Below are positions 1 through 8,610 of a stretch of 64,000 bases of DNA, one piece after another. Under the pieces are notes generated by a model. The model had not been told where the DNA came from. It saw only the letters and a program-made list of their open reading frames with translations, and made no database searches. The stretch is from positions 62,001 to 126,000 of the forward strand of contig DASXUY010000036.1 in NCBI GenBank assembly GCA_036504535.1, in the 5' to 3' direction. Positions within the stretch are counted from its first letter, which is position 1, and each line of letters begins with the position of its first letter. Source of the stretch: JARLGU01 sp036504535 (lineage in GTDB: Bacteria > Armatimonadota > Armatimonadia > Armatimonadales > Capsulimonadaceae). The position numbers were made by a program, and so were the translations under genes.

Positions 1-605
1 TCCGACTCGCATTCGACCGGACTGATCACACCGCTCACATCAAACCAGAACTCGACTATCTCGCCAAACTGCGTCAGAAGCTCCGTTACCTGGTCGCGCA
101 TATACTGCGCATACCGGGCCATGTCGCGCCCCTCGTTAAGCCGCGCGATTTCGTCGTCGGGTAAGTACGCCAGCGCATGATTGCCGGCCTTGGTGATCAA
201 GAAGTCCGGATGATGCCAGTCGGAGATCGAGTAATACAGGCCGATACGAATACCTTCCGCACGAAACGCGTCCACAATCTCCCGCAGAACGTCTCGACCG
301 CACGCCGAATTGGTCACCTTCCAGTCGGTAAACTTCGTATCCCACATGCAGAATCCGTCGTGGTGCTTTGTTGTGAACACCACATACTTCATCCCCGCCG
401 CCTTAGCACGACGCGCCCAGTCAGCCGGGTCAAATAGATCGGGATCGAAGTTGTCTGCGAGGAACTGGTATTCGTCAGCAGGGATACGCTCTCGCAGCAT
501 GCACCATTCGTTGACGCCATACATCGAGTAAACGCCCCAGTGGATAAACATCCCGAACCGATCGTGCTGAAACTGCGTGAGGTCGCCGTGCAAGTAGTCG
601 TTCAT
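1..605 (-). CDS. alpha-L-fucosidase, GH29 (C-terminal part outside window)
   Basis: The reading frame starts at the ATG at 605 and runs off the left edge, giving about 200 N-terminal residues. It begins MNDYLHGDLTQFQ and continues with FGMFIHWGVYSMYG, KYVVFTTKHHDGFCMWD and GLYYSISDWHHPDF. These are hallmark blocks of GH29 fucosidases, which release L-fucose from glycans. The segment ends just after EFWFDVSG, whose Asp matches the catalytic nucleophile position of the family (usually WFDG). No signal peptide is visible, so the enzyme may be cytoplasmic. It lies 157 bases behind a pseudopilin gene on the same strand and may share the promoter at 1704-1732. Family assignment is firm; substrate is inferred. 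Confidence 0.9.
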   Translation of the reverse strand, partial: MNDYLHGDLTQFQHDRFGMFIHWGVYSMYGVNEWCMLRERIPADEYQFLADNFDPDLFDPADWARRAKAAGMKYVVFTTKHHDGFCMWDTKFTDWKVTNSACGRDVLREIVDAFRAEGIRIGLYYSISDWHHPDFLITKAGNHALAYLPDDEIARLNEGRDMARYAQYMRDQVTELLTQFGEIVEFWFDVSGVISPVECES

Positions 606-762
606 GAGTTTGGTGCCCGTAGGGCCCGTCCTTGTGGATTTTCGCTGTAGTCATGCGGCCGGAGAGCCGCGCTTGCTCACAGCGTGGGGACCTATGCGGC
701 AGGCGACGACGAAATCCCTTCGTGTCGCCTGCCACGAGAAGCCAATTAAGCAGTAGTTCGTG

Positions 763-1590
763 TTATGCACCGTCTGGGATCAACCACGAACCGCACGGAC
801 GGCTCGTAGTACCAGGGCAGTTCTCCGTTGCGCCGCGATTGAAGTTGTAATTGCCTTGTTGAAGCAAATTTGGCACTGCCAATGGTGCAGGATAGTTAAC
901 TCCAGGGGTACGCATTGTACTGCCAGGAGTCAGCCACTTAACGTGACCATCGCAATATACGTAGTTCCAGCCTCCTGAATGACCCGGGACGCCCCATTTC
1001 GCCTGGTCCTGACAGGCCCAACCAGACGAGCTAATCGGACATCCCTGGTTAGCGTACTGCTGATAAGTGACTTGATTACCATTCAGTGGATTCTCGACCA
1101 GCAAGAACACCTTTGACGGCGACGGTATAGACGATATCGGACATACCACCGTAGTCACTACCCCCGCCACACTCACCGCCGCGCCCGCAGGAGCAAAAGC
1201 GCCCCACCCCATCCAAGCTCCATTCATAGCATAAGAGCGTCCAAAATCGTATCCAACACCCGTCGCATCGCTTGGACAATGAAAGATCGCTGCCTTTCCC
1301 CAACCAGCCTTCATGACATAAGGCATGATTGCTTGATCCCAGGTCATGTAGGGCGAAAAGTTCTCGGCGCCTATTGGAAATACCTCGTCAAAATCCTGCG
1401 CATACTGCAAAAACGCGATCCCGAGTTGCTTCTGGTTACTGGCACAACTTGTCTGGCGCGCCTTTTCTCGAGCAGTGGCAAACACGGGAAAAAGTATCGC
1501 TGCTAATATAGCAATGATCGCTATAGCTACGAGAAGCTCAATCAAAGTGAATGCCGTCGGCCGCGACAGCGTGTTTCGGCGGTTGCCCAT
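763..1590 (-). CDS. type II secretion-like pseudopilin, DUF1559 / H-x9-DG family
   Basis: A 275-residue protein with a class III prepilin leader: a short basic N-terminus (MGNRRNTLSRPTA), then FTLIELLVAIAIIAILAA, the N-methylation helix and likely peptidase site. FPVFATAREKARQTSC follows, and near the C-terminus H-x9-DG (HSGGWNYVYCDG). The start is the ATG at 1590, not the longer frame from 1647, because AGGAG lies 8 bases upstream. Such proteins are thought to be exported and assembled or anchored at the cell envelope; their role is not known. The gene sits between a GH2 beta-galactosidase and a GH29 fucosidase and has its own strong promoter with a palindrome, so control by a sugar-sensing repressor is plausible. 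Confidence 0.88.
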   Translation of the reverse strand: MGNRRNTLSRPTAFTLIELLVAIAIIAILAAILFPVFATAREKARQTSCASNQKQLGIAFLQYAQDFDEVFPIGAENFSPYMTWDQAIMPYVMKAGWGKAAIFHCPSDATGVGYDFGRSYAMNGAWMGWGAFAPAGAAVSVAGVVTTVVCPISSIPSPSKVFLLVENPLNGNQVTYQQYANQGCPISSSGWACQDQAKWGVPGHSGGWNYVYCDGHVKWLTPGSTMRTPGVNYPAPLAVPNLLQQGNYNFNRGATENCPGTTSRPCGSWLIPDGA

Positions 1591-1680
1591 CTTCGTATCT
1601 CCTAAAACTCTCGCCAGATTGAGTTCGTCGAACGAAACCGCACTCAATTAAATGATCTTATCAGCATCCCCGGATCACGA

Positions 1681-1702
1681 GGACATCATATATATGATGT
1701 CC
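1681..1702. promoter_or_regulatory. 22-bp perfect palindrome, candidate repressor operator
   Basis: The half-site is GGACATCATAT and the second half is its exact reverse complement. The palindrome begins 1 base downstream of the -10 hexamer of the minus-strand promoter (1704-1709) and therefore covers the expected transcription start near 1697. This is a classical position for a repressor. Two-fold symmetry fits a dimeric GntR- or LacI-type regulator; which one is unknown, and no regulator gene is in the window. Confidence 0.65.
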
Positions 1703-1703
1703 A

Positions 1704-1732
1704 ATTCTATAACACCCGAGCCACATTGTCAA
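1704..1732 (-). promoter_or_regulatory. sigma-70-type promoter of pseudopilin (and fucosidase)
   Basis: On the minus strand the -35 is TTGACA (1727-1732, 6/6), the spacer is 17 bases and the -10 is TAGAAT (1704-1709, 5/6). The predicted start is about 107 bases before the pseudopilin ATG. The same -35/17/TAGAAT arrangement recurs at 34246-34274, which supports both calls. Confidence 0.75.
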
Positions 1733-1809
1733 GCACTATTTTCGATGAGGTCGAGAAGAGGCACAAATCATCCCCCAAGCGCCAACAACACGTCTAATGC
1801 TGGCCCATC

Positions 1810-4800
1810 CTAGCACGCGAAGTTCTCCTCCGCCGACACGAGCACTCCCTTATTCGACGCCGCTGCGAGCGGCAGCGGTGCGCGCTTGGGCTGGTTAACG
1901 GCAAAACTGCCGTCCGTCGACGGCCACGCTACCGCAGATCTCAGCAACTCGCCGCTTGCGGCTATCGGCGCAATCTCCAGCCGCATGCCGAACTCGCGGG
2001 GGCGGCACTCGTACTGCTCCTCGGGATGCGGGCCGCAGCTGGCGCTGCCAAGGCCGCGAACGGCGTGGTCGATGTTGACATGGATACGCCCCGAATCACG
2101 CAGGTCATCCCGATGGGCCGCGCGTGCCAGGTCGTGCTCGCTGTAACGGCCGGCGCTGAACGCCACCTCCCCGACACTCGCAACCGAAAGGCCGCTTCCG
2201 GACGCGTCACGCAGTGCGAAGCGGCGCACACCCACCCTGGTGCCGTTCGTCTGCGGGTAGACGTAGGGCGTGTGCAGATCGTCGACGGTGGCCACATAGT
2301 GCCCCACCCTCGCGGCAGCCCGGCTATCTGGATAGCACTCACCTGGCCCCAGGCCGAACCACTCCGCGTTCTCGTACCGCGTCGGGAGCGCCAACTTGAT
2401 ACCAAGTCGCCCGACAGTCGTGGGCCAATCCCCGTATGGCGTTGCTCGCAGGTCGACGACCACCCGGCCGTCGCCGGTGATGGTGTATACATACTGGCAG
2501 TCGAACGCTGTCGTGTACGCCTGTGGCAGCATCTGACCCTCAATGTAGACCGTCACGGCGTCGCCGGTCGCTTCGTATTCCAACGCGCGCGGCCGGAAGA
2601 AGAGTTCGTGCAGCCGGGCCCTGTACCAGTCCTCGGCGACCATCATGCGTCGGTGGACGCCATCGTTATCCGTCGGCGCACGCCACACCTGCAGCTCCGG
2701 ACCCGCTTCCATCACCTGCTGACCGTTCACCATCCAGCGGGCCAGCGTCCCGCGAACACGGTCGAATGTCAGCGTAAAGCTGCTCCCTTTCACAACCAGC
2801 GCCGACCCGATCACCGCCACCGTCATCGGCGGGTGCTGCGGTGGCGAAGCGTGCTCCACGGCGGGGGCGTCGAGCGGCAGCTCGAACTGGTCCCAAGCCA
2901 GCACATGCCCAGCTTCCGCGTAAGGCGTCCCCGCTTTGAGAGCGAAGTCAACGCTCACATAGCAGCGCGAGTCGGCATGGCGCGCCAACGGGACGGCGTA
3001 CGGGATCGTCACCGCGCCCGCGGTGCGGGGCGCTAACGTCGGGAGCGCGACTATGCCGCTGTCGACGGTGTCGCCGTCCAGTTCCACAGCCCAGCGCAGT
3101 TCAAGAGCGTCCAGGCTCGTGAAGTCCAGCCGGTTCGCGAGCGTGAACTGGCCGGACGACGCGTCCGCCACGGTCAATCGCGCTGGTTCCATCACCTTCA
3201 TGATCTCGCGCAGCGCCGGGCTCGGCGTGCGGTCGGGGTAGAGGAGGCCGTCGATGCAGAAGTTCTTGTCCGACGGCTCATCGCCAAAGTCGCCGCCATA
3301 GGCGTAGTACGGCCGCCCGTCGGTGCCCTTAGTGAGCAGTCCGTGGTCGATCCACTCCCACAGGAAGCCGCCCTGGATATGCGGGTGCTGGTAGATCTCC
3401 TCCCAGAAGTCCGCGAGGCCGCCGGGGCCGTTGCCCATGGCGTGGCCGTACTCCGTGGCGATACACGGCCAGCCGCCGTGCTCCATTTCGCCCATATGCC
3501 GGACGCGGGCCACGTTGCAGTATCCGAACTGCCGGAAGTCGGTCACACCGGGCCGCTCGCCGTTCGACTGCGGGTAGTGGACTGGGCGCGACGGGTCACG
3601 CTGCTTCATCCACTGGCACACAGCGACGATGTTCTCGCCAAAGCCGCACTCGTTGCCCGCCGACCAGATGATGATCGACGCGTGGTTCTTGTTTTGGGCC
3701 ACCATGCGCTGCACGCGGTCCATGTAAGCCGCAAGCCACGCCGGGTCCGAGCTCAAGATGCCCTGGTTGCCGCCCGCGAGACAGCCGTGGGACTCAAGGT
3801 CGGCTTCATCCATGACGTACAGACCCAGCTCATCGCAAAGATCGTAGAACAGCGAGATGTTCGGGTAGTGGCTGCACCGAACGGCATTGAAGTTGCTGCG
3901 CTTCATCAGCAGCAGGTCGCTTCGCAGGTTCTCTGCCTTCGGAGTGCGCCCTGTTTCCGCGTCCCATTCGTGCCGGTTGACGCCTTTCAGCATGATCGGG
4001 GATCCGTTCACCAGCAGATACCCGTCGACGATCTTGACGTCGCGAAAGCCAACCCGCACCGGTATGAACGCCGCTTCGCCGACCTGCAGCACCAGCGTGT
4101 ACAACTCCGGCGTCTCTGCGTTCCAGAGGCGAGGACGGTCAACGCTGATCGTCACGCTCGCCTTGCCGCTACGGGCGACAACGCTTGCCGAACCCGCCGG
4201 GCTCCCGGACGCATCGTACAGCGCCGCGTTCACCTCGATAGCCCCGGACAACGCATCTTCCGTCCATGTCAGGTCCGCGACCAGCTCGCCAGACTGGTAG
4301 TCCGGCGCTAGGTCCGCCTTCACCTCGACATCCCACAGCCCGGCGCTCGCCTCGCTTCGAAGCGTGACGCTGCGGAAGATGCCGCTCAGCAGCCACATGT
4401 CCTGCGCTTCGAGGTAGCTGCCATCGCTCAAGCGGTAGACGCTCACCGCGAGCAGGTTCTCGCCGGATGTAAGGGCGTCCGTGATATCGAACTCCGCCGC
4501 CATTCGGCTGCCCTTCGAGAACCCAATATCGGTGCCGTTCACCCAAACGCGGAACGCCGAATCGGCCCCATCGAACCGCAAAATGGTACGCCTGCCTCTC
4601 CAGTCGCCCGGCACAAGGAAGCTTGTTCGATAGCATCCGGTGGGATTGTCTTCGGGCACGTAAGGCGGGTCAAGCGGGAACGGGTAGGTGGCGTTCGTGT
4701 ACCGGGGAGTGTCGTACCCGAGGCATTGCCAGTGCGACGGCACCGGGGTCATGTCCCACCCGAGGTCGTCGAAGCCCGCTGCGTGAAACCCTACCGGAAC

Positions 4801-4995
4801 CGTCGACGGCATCGTCGCCAGATGAAACCGCCAGTCGCCATCGAGCAGCTTGAGCCACGGGGACGCGCCCCGGTCGTACGCCAACGCATCCTGAACAGTG
4901 GCAAACTCAACGAACTCGCTGCGGGCTGGCAGGCGGTTCTCATGAAGAAAGCCGGGCGATTCAATCTGGCTGGCGCGAAGGAGCACATTTTCCAT
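1810..4995 (-). CDS. beta-galactosidase, GH2 (LacZ-type)
   Basis: A 1,061-residue protein close to the usual LacZ length. Order: sugar-binding jelly roll (about 45-215), Ig-like domain (about 220-320), TIM barrel (about 325-610), then a further beta domain and the large C-terminal small-chain (Bgal_small_N) domain. The acid/base is E449 in WSAGNECGFGEN and the nucleophile E515 in ATEYGHAMGNGPGG; NRHEWDAETGR and QGGFLWEWIDHGL are also typical. It hydrolyses terminal beta-D-galactosides. No signal peptide is seen, so a cytoplasmic site is likely. The ATG at 4995 has only a weak purine run upstream. It shares strand and glycan theme with the fucosidase. Confidence 0.95.
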   Translation of the reverse strand: MENVLLRASQIESPGFLHENRLPARSEFVEFATVQDALAYDRGASPWLKLLDGDWRFHLATMPSTVPVGFHAAGFDDLGWDMTPVPSHWQCLGYDTPRYTNATYPFPLDPPYVPEDNPTGCYRTSFLVPGDWRGRRTILRFDGADSAFRVWVNGTDIGFSKGSRMAAEFDITDALTSGENLLAVSVYRLSDGSYLEAQDMWLLSGIFRSVTLRSEASAGLWDVEVKADLAPDYQSGELVADLTWTEDALSGAIEVNAALYDASGSPAGSASVVARSGKASVTISVDRPRLWNAETPELYTLVLQVGEAAFIPVRVGFRDVKIVDGYLLVNGSPIMLKGVNRHEWDAETGRTPKAENLRSDLLLMKRSNFNAVRCSHYPNISLFYDLCDELGLYVMDEADLESHGCLAGGNQGILSSDPAWLAAYMDRVQRMVAQNKNHASIIIWSAGNECGFGENIVAVCQWMKQRDPSRPVHYPQSNGERPGVTDFRQFGYCNVARVRHMGEMEHGGWPCIATEYGHAMGNGPGGLADFWEEIYQHPHIQGGFLWEWIDHGLLTKGTDGRPYYAYGGDFGDEPSDKNFCIDGLLYPDRTPSPALREIMKVMEPARLTVADASSGQFTLANRLDFTSLDALELRWAVELDGDTVDSGIVALPTLAPRTAGAVTIPYAVPLARHADSRCYVSVDFALKAGTPYAEAGHVLAWDQFELPLDAPAVEHASPPQHPPMTVAVIGSALVVKGSSFTLTFDRVRGTLARWMVNGQQVMEAGPELQVWRAPTDNDGVHRRMMVAEDWYRARLHELFFRPRALEYEATGDAVTVYIEGQMLPQAYTTAFDCQYVYTITGDGRVVVDLRATPYGDWPTTVGRLGIKLALPTRYENAEWFGLGPGECYPDSRAAARVGHYVATVDDLHTPYVYPQTNGTRVGVRRFALRDASGSGLSVASVGEVAFSAGRYSEHDLARAAHRDDLRDSGRIHVNIDHAVRGLGSASCGPHPEEQYECRPREFGMRLEIAPIAASGELLRSAVAWPSTDGSFAVNQPKRAPLPLAAASNKGVLVSAEENFAC

Positions 4996-5091
4996 AGTCG
5001 CAATCTCTTATCGGGGTCGAAGGTGTCGGGCGAGCCGCACGGACCGTAGATTGCTCCAAAGATACGGTAAATCCTCCCTGACCCAGGTCCA

Positions 5092-5395
5092 GACCCCGGT
5101 GCGTGCCGCCCCACCCCACGGCGTGGGGTTTCGATGATTGCGCTCGGAAGCGAAGTCATCGGGTGCCGCTTGGCAGACTGGCCCGGGTGGGTCGAAGTCC
5201 AAGAGGAGAAGACCTCACCCCCAACCCCTCTCCTATGATAAGGACGAGGGGAGCAAGAGGGTGACTACCCCTCGATTGTGTTGCGGTGGGAATCCGAACG
5301 TGCCTGCAATCAGCTAAGAGGAACACGATGACCTCGCTTCCGAGCGCAATCATCGGAACCCCAATTTTTGGGGTGGCGCGGCACGCGCCGGGGTC
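5092..5395. repeat. 304-bp element with 68-bp terminal inverted repeats (REP family A, two copies)
   Basis: 5092-5159 and 5328-5395 are inverted copies of one unit, with most positions matching. Each carries GACCCCGGnGCGTGCCGC next to a CGATGATTGCGCTCGGAAGCG block. The right copy contains two back-to-back hairpins: CCCCAA/TTGGGG, and GGCGCG-gca-CGCGCC. Further single copies lie at 34301, 47605, 47803 and 48083. The arrangement resembles a MITE or a REP doublet. No transposase is present in the window. Confidence 0.75.
5212..5271. repeat. C-rich palindromic repeat (family B), half copy
   Basis: The sequence begins CCTCACCCCCAACCCC and continues TCTCCTATGATAAGG. It matches the left arm of the complete inverted-repeat element at 52921-53038 and sits between the two arms of the family A element. 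Confidence 0.6.
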
Positions 5396-5840
5396 TTTTG
5401 CGTGCTTTGCGTTGCGCAACGCGATTCTTTACCCCCGCTCATTTGGCTCGCTGCCCCCAAATTTTGGGGACTATGATGGCCGACCACGTTGGCGGGCAGG
5501 GTGCGTGGCTTGGTGCGTTTTGCATGCAAAATCGGCGTTGCGATTCGCTTTTTTGCATGCAAAACTGTGGGCCGGATTACCGCCCACTCGCATTTAGCTC
5601 GCCGCCCCCGCGAGCAGGGGTTATGATGTCCGACCACCCCTTGGCGTGCCGGGTTCGTCGTCGTGCCCATTGACCATCTTCGGCCACGTGTGCAGGAGCG
5701 GCGGCGGCCCGGGTGGGCGCCGCTGGGCTATGAGGCGCTGGTGCGCGTTGTCAAGGTGCAGGCGAGACGGCTTTGTAGTTATATTGTATCGCGAAGCCGC
5801 ACGAGATGCAATATTAAAGCGAACAAATATTCGATAATTT
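5396..5840. other. repeat-rich intergenic stretch, no credible gene
   Basis: The palindrome TTTTGCATGCAAAA occurs twice (5518-5531 and 5551-5564), 33 bases apart, and GCGTTGCGCAACGC lies at 5409-5422. Blocks around 5429-5490 and 5575-5640 are diverged direct copies, each with an ATGATGnCCGACCAC core. Short open frames here change reading frame between the repeat copies and resemble no protein, so none is called. Confidence 0.6.
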
Positions 5841-6010
5841 TTCGTCGAGCACGTACAGCGCCGGATAAACCAAGTTCGTGTTGCCCACCCACGTCGCGGT
5901 CCATGTGCCGCTCGCGGTGGATGTCGCCGCCTGCGCGTTGTCGGCGCTCTGCGGACCCGCCACCCCGGCGGCGGCGGAGATCGAGGTGCGGCGGTTGGTG
6001 CCGCTGGCGC
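5841..6010 (-). pseudogene. fragment of the FN3-protein C-terminal domain (third copy)
   Basis: About 170 bases are nearly identical to the tail copies inside 8611-9340 and 12098-12830. They encode TNRRTSISAAAGVAGPQSADN and the following TSTASGTWTATWVGNTNLV, up to YVLDE. Homology stops abruptly on both sides, so this is only the middle of the domain. It lies directly behind a TPR gene, just as the second tail copy lies behind the other TPR gene, and is probably debris of a further lost cassette. Confidence 0.85.
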
Positions 6011-6040
6011 TTATCAGGCCAACGACTACGCTCACGTGTG

Positions 6041-6841
6041 CTAGTCCGGCACGGACGCAATCAGAGCCTTTACCTGGGCGTTCAGCTTATATTCCTTTGG
6101 AATGCGCTTAAGGAACTCAGCCTTTGCCTTCCTTGCGGCAATCAGGTCTATCGGATTCACAACAGCATGCGAAAACAAGCCAAACGCAGGGGGCGCTATC
6201 ATAGGCAATTTTGTTATGGCTGCGGTGTACTCCTCTTTTGCCTTTTCAGAAGATGAAAACACCGCACCAGATAGGTCGTACGCCCAGCCAAGGTAGTAGT
6301 GTGTATACGAAACGTTTGGCGCGAGTTGAACCGCCCGCTTGAGCAAAGTCAAACCTCGGGTGTCTAAATCAGGCGAGTTAGCGAACTGGTGGCCCTGCAC
6401 CAAATATGTGAGCCATAAGCCAGGCTCTAGCCTGTAGGCTCGCTGCAACGCGCTTGCATATGCCGCTGATTGCTTCGGCTCCGCAGATACTGCGGGGAAA
6501 GTGGGTCCGTGGTATTGTCCGTTTGCCACATCCATCGCTAGACAAAAGCCTGCCGCCAAAGTCGCATTATCCGGATTGGACGCCTGAAGCTCGAACATTT
6601 CAGTAAGCATTGGCTTATCGAGATGACTGTTTTTTGCTCTGAATATTGCAATAGTCATGGCAACAGGATCATTGGACGCTGACACCAAAACTTGGTGCAA
6701 ATTCACCTGCGCTATTGGCACGAGCGACTGGTCGACAGACGAAGCTGAGACCGCTTGACCATGGGCCACGTTTTGGCCAGATGCGGCAATCAATAGATTA
6801 ACTATAACAACAGCACGAAAGAACGCCACGAAACTTTTCAT
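6041..6841 (-). CDS. exported TPR-like protein of secreted cassette B
   Basis: A 266-residue protein. The start at 6841 (MKSFVAFFRAVVIV) is chosen over the longer frame from 6901 because TAGG lies 7-8 bases upstream and the N-terminus then reads as a signal peptide, with likely cleavage after NVAHGQA. The rest is alpha-helical with TPR-like pieces such as SAAYASALQRAYRLEP and TLLKRAVQLAPNVSYTHYYL. A binding or scaffold role outside the cytoplasm is inferred. It follows the secreted protein at 6945-8606 by about 100 bases, mirroring the pair at 9349-11970, though the two TPR proteins share little sequence. Confidence 0.7.
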   Translation of the reverse strand: MKSFVAFFRAVVIVNLLIAASGQNVAHGQAVSASSVDQSLVPIAQVNLHQVLVSASNDPVAMTIAIFRAKNSHLDKPMLTEMFELQASNPDNATLAAGFCLAMDVANGQYHGPTFPAVSAEPKQSAAYASALQRAYRLEPGLWLTYLVQGHQFANSPDLDTRGLTLLKRAVQLAPNVSYTHYYLGWAYDLSGAVFSSSEKAKEEYTAAITKLPMIAPPAFGLFSHAVVNPIDLIAARKAKAEFLKRIPKEYKLNAQVKALIASVPD

Positions 6842-6944
6842 AGGAGACCTACTTTTCAGAAAGGTGAGTACCACTCGCAAAACAGCAACTTGAAGCGGCA
6901 TTGATGATGACTCGGTTCACAAACACGTCAGGGGTTTGATGCTC

Positions 6945-8606
6945 TCAAATTCCGGGAATCGGCTCAGCGTGTGACCACACGATCGCCACATATTTTTCGT
7001 CACCATCTATAAGCTGTGGAAACGTACCCTCAAAGCCCGCGCCACCGTATTTGTCAACATTATAGTGGAACTTATGGTAGTGAACGTGCTTTTGAAGGCG
7101 TATATAATGCAAAGGGGGAATGGGGGCAGCCGTTATTGACTGCCCTATGGAAACGCTAGTCGAAACCGATCCACCAACCTTTGCGCCAAATGTTAGTGCA
7201 TCCGTTACCTCGAACCCACCTGAAAATTCAGAGGAAAGTGTAAGTGTGACCGACGCACCCACGGTAAGTGGGCCTACTGGACTAGCAGTATTCGTGCTTC
7301 GATTTTCCTGCGGATGGACAAGACCATTGATAAGAATATTCTCTAATGTGTCTACAACCTCATCAGGCGTGTTCGGATCTGCAACGAAGTTCTCCCACGG
7401 TGCATGAATATGCATTGCGTAGCTGCTCGCAGCCGTCGAATCGTCAGCACCATCGCTAACCGCCAAAGTAATAATATCGACTTTGCCGGTGCTGCCAGTT
7501 GACAATATCTTACCGCCAGGCTCCTTCGTTCGTGTCCAGTATATTGCCGGGTAATCTGGAATTCCAGTCCCTAACCTATCGGTTAGGGTAAATGAGCTTT
7601 GCGAAGATGTCCAGAGGTACTGTGCACCATCGTGGTTCCAACTGCCTAAGCATGTTCCCGTGTATGAAACTTGCGCGGCGTACTCACTAGTAGGCCCATT
7701 GGTCCCATCACTCATCAAAACATCTGGAAAGGCGATATCCCCGCGTAAATCGCCCTTGTCGTCTCGGGTGTTCATTACACGAGCAAATAGTGGTGGCCCG
7801 ATTATTTCTTCCTTACGGTATGTTACGGAAGGACCGAACACTTCAACTTTCCTATCGTCAACCGCAGCAGTGCAATTTACGTTTGTTCCCCAAGTAATTC
7901 CACCATACGGAAAATCGGTAGCAACGTTCACTTGAATGTGCGAGACCATTTCAGGGACATCGTGGGTTACGATGTCCTTTCCTGCTTTAATAGTTACGAT
8001 CTTACTCGATACTGAACTTGGGCCGCCACGGAATATACCACTTAGCGGGTCCGAATCCGCAGGCGTTCCCGATGCGCCGCCAACAGCGCATCCGCTTACC
8101 GATGCATATAACCCTATCGGGATATAGCCGCAGTCCCACCAAGATGATGTACTCGTCGTTATCTTCGCCCGAAGGGTGTCCGGTGCCGGATCTGCCGCTG
8201 GATTGGCCGGGTCGGCATGAACCCATTCAAAAGTAATCTGCGGGGTTGCCGCAGTTTCGTACTCGTATGCTCCTATGTGATTTGCGCTTTCTTGATTTGA
8301 AATACCCAGCAAAGACGCAGGAAACATTGCGGCCCAGTCGAAGAAATATTGACCCCAAGGGTTGTAGCGCTTCCAATGGCCGCCCGACGTTACCGACTTA
8401 ACCGTCCATCCCCCCGCCTGCGCGCTCCCGCTCGCTGCGACGAGCACGCCGCCCAGCAGCGCGGCTCCAACCGCAAGCCCTACCGCCGCCGTCGCCAACC
8501 GCCGCACCGCTGCCTTCATTGTTCCCGTTACGCTCATCGTTTTCATTCCCCAAGATTCGTTCGCTGCCAGAGCCCCTACCGTTTTCGATATGCTGTTCGT
8601 GTTCAT
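6945..8606 (-). CDS. large secreted protein of unknown function, cassette B
   Basis: A 553-residue protein. The ATG at 8606 is chosen because AGGAG lies 7 bases upstream, within the end of the preceding tail copy. A signal segment follows: MKTMSVTGTMKAAVRRL, a hydrophobic run and ASGSAQAGG. This signal is almost identical to that of the protein at 10198-11970, but the mature parts have diverged. A shared landmark is YAMHIHAPWE here and FIMNVHRAHE there. Residues about 447-495 are a Ser/Thr/Gly-rich stretch of alternating polarity (VGGSVSTSVSIGQS), expected to form beta-hairpins. No known family is recognised. Codon use is AT-richer in the mature part than in the signal region. Confidence 0.72.
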   Translation of the reverse strand: MNTNSISKTVGALAANESWGMKTMSVTGTMKAAVRRLATAAVGLAVGAALLGGVLVAASGSAQAGGWTVKSVTSGGHWKRYNPWGQYFFDWAAMFPASLLGISNQESANHIGAYEYETAATPQITFEWVHADPANPAADPAPDTLRAKITTSTSSWWDCGYIPIGLYASVSGCAVGGASGTPADSDPLSGIFRGGPSSVSSKIVTIKAGKDIVTHDVPEMVSHIQVNVATDFPYGGITWGTNVNCTAAVDDRKVEVFGPSVTYRKEEIIGPPLFARVMNTRDDKGDLRGDIAFPDVLMSDGTNGPTSEYAAQVSYTGTCLGSWNHDGAQYLWTSSQSSFTLTDRLGTGIPDYPAIYWTRTKEPGGKILSTGSTGKVDIITLAVSDGADDSTAASSYAMHIHAPWENFVADPNTPDEVVDTLENILINGLVHPQENRSTNTASPVGPLTVGASVTLTLSSEFSGGFEVTDALTFGAKVGGSVSTSVSIGQSITAAPIPPLHYIRLQKHVHYHKFHYNVDKYGGAGFEGTFPQLIDGDEKYVAIVWSHAEPIPGI

Positions 8607-8610
8607 GTCC

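Noticed and set aside
2026..3036. 336-codon plus-strand frame inside the beta-galactosidase gene
   Set aside because: Antisense shadow; the opposite strand carries complete GH2 motifs.
5368..5673. 101-codon frame and other short frames in the 5-kb gap
   Set aside because: The frames run through palindromes and repeat copies, lack ribosome binding sites and resemble no protein.
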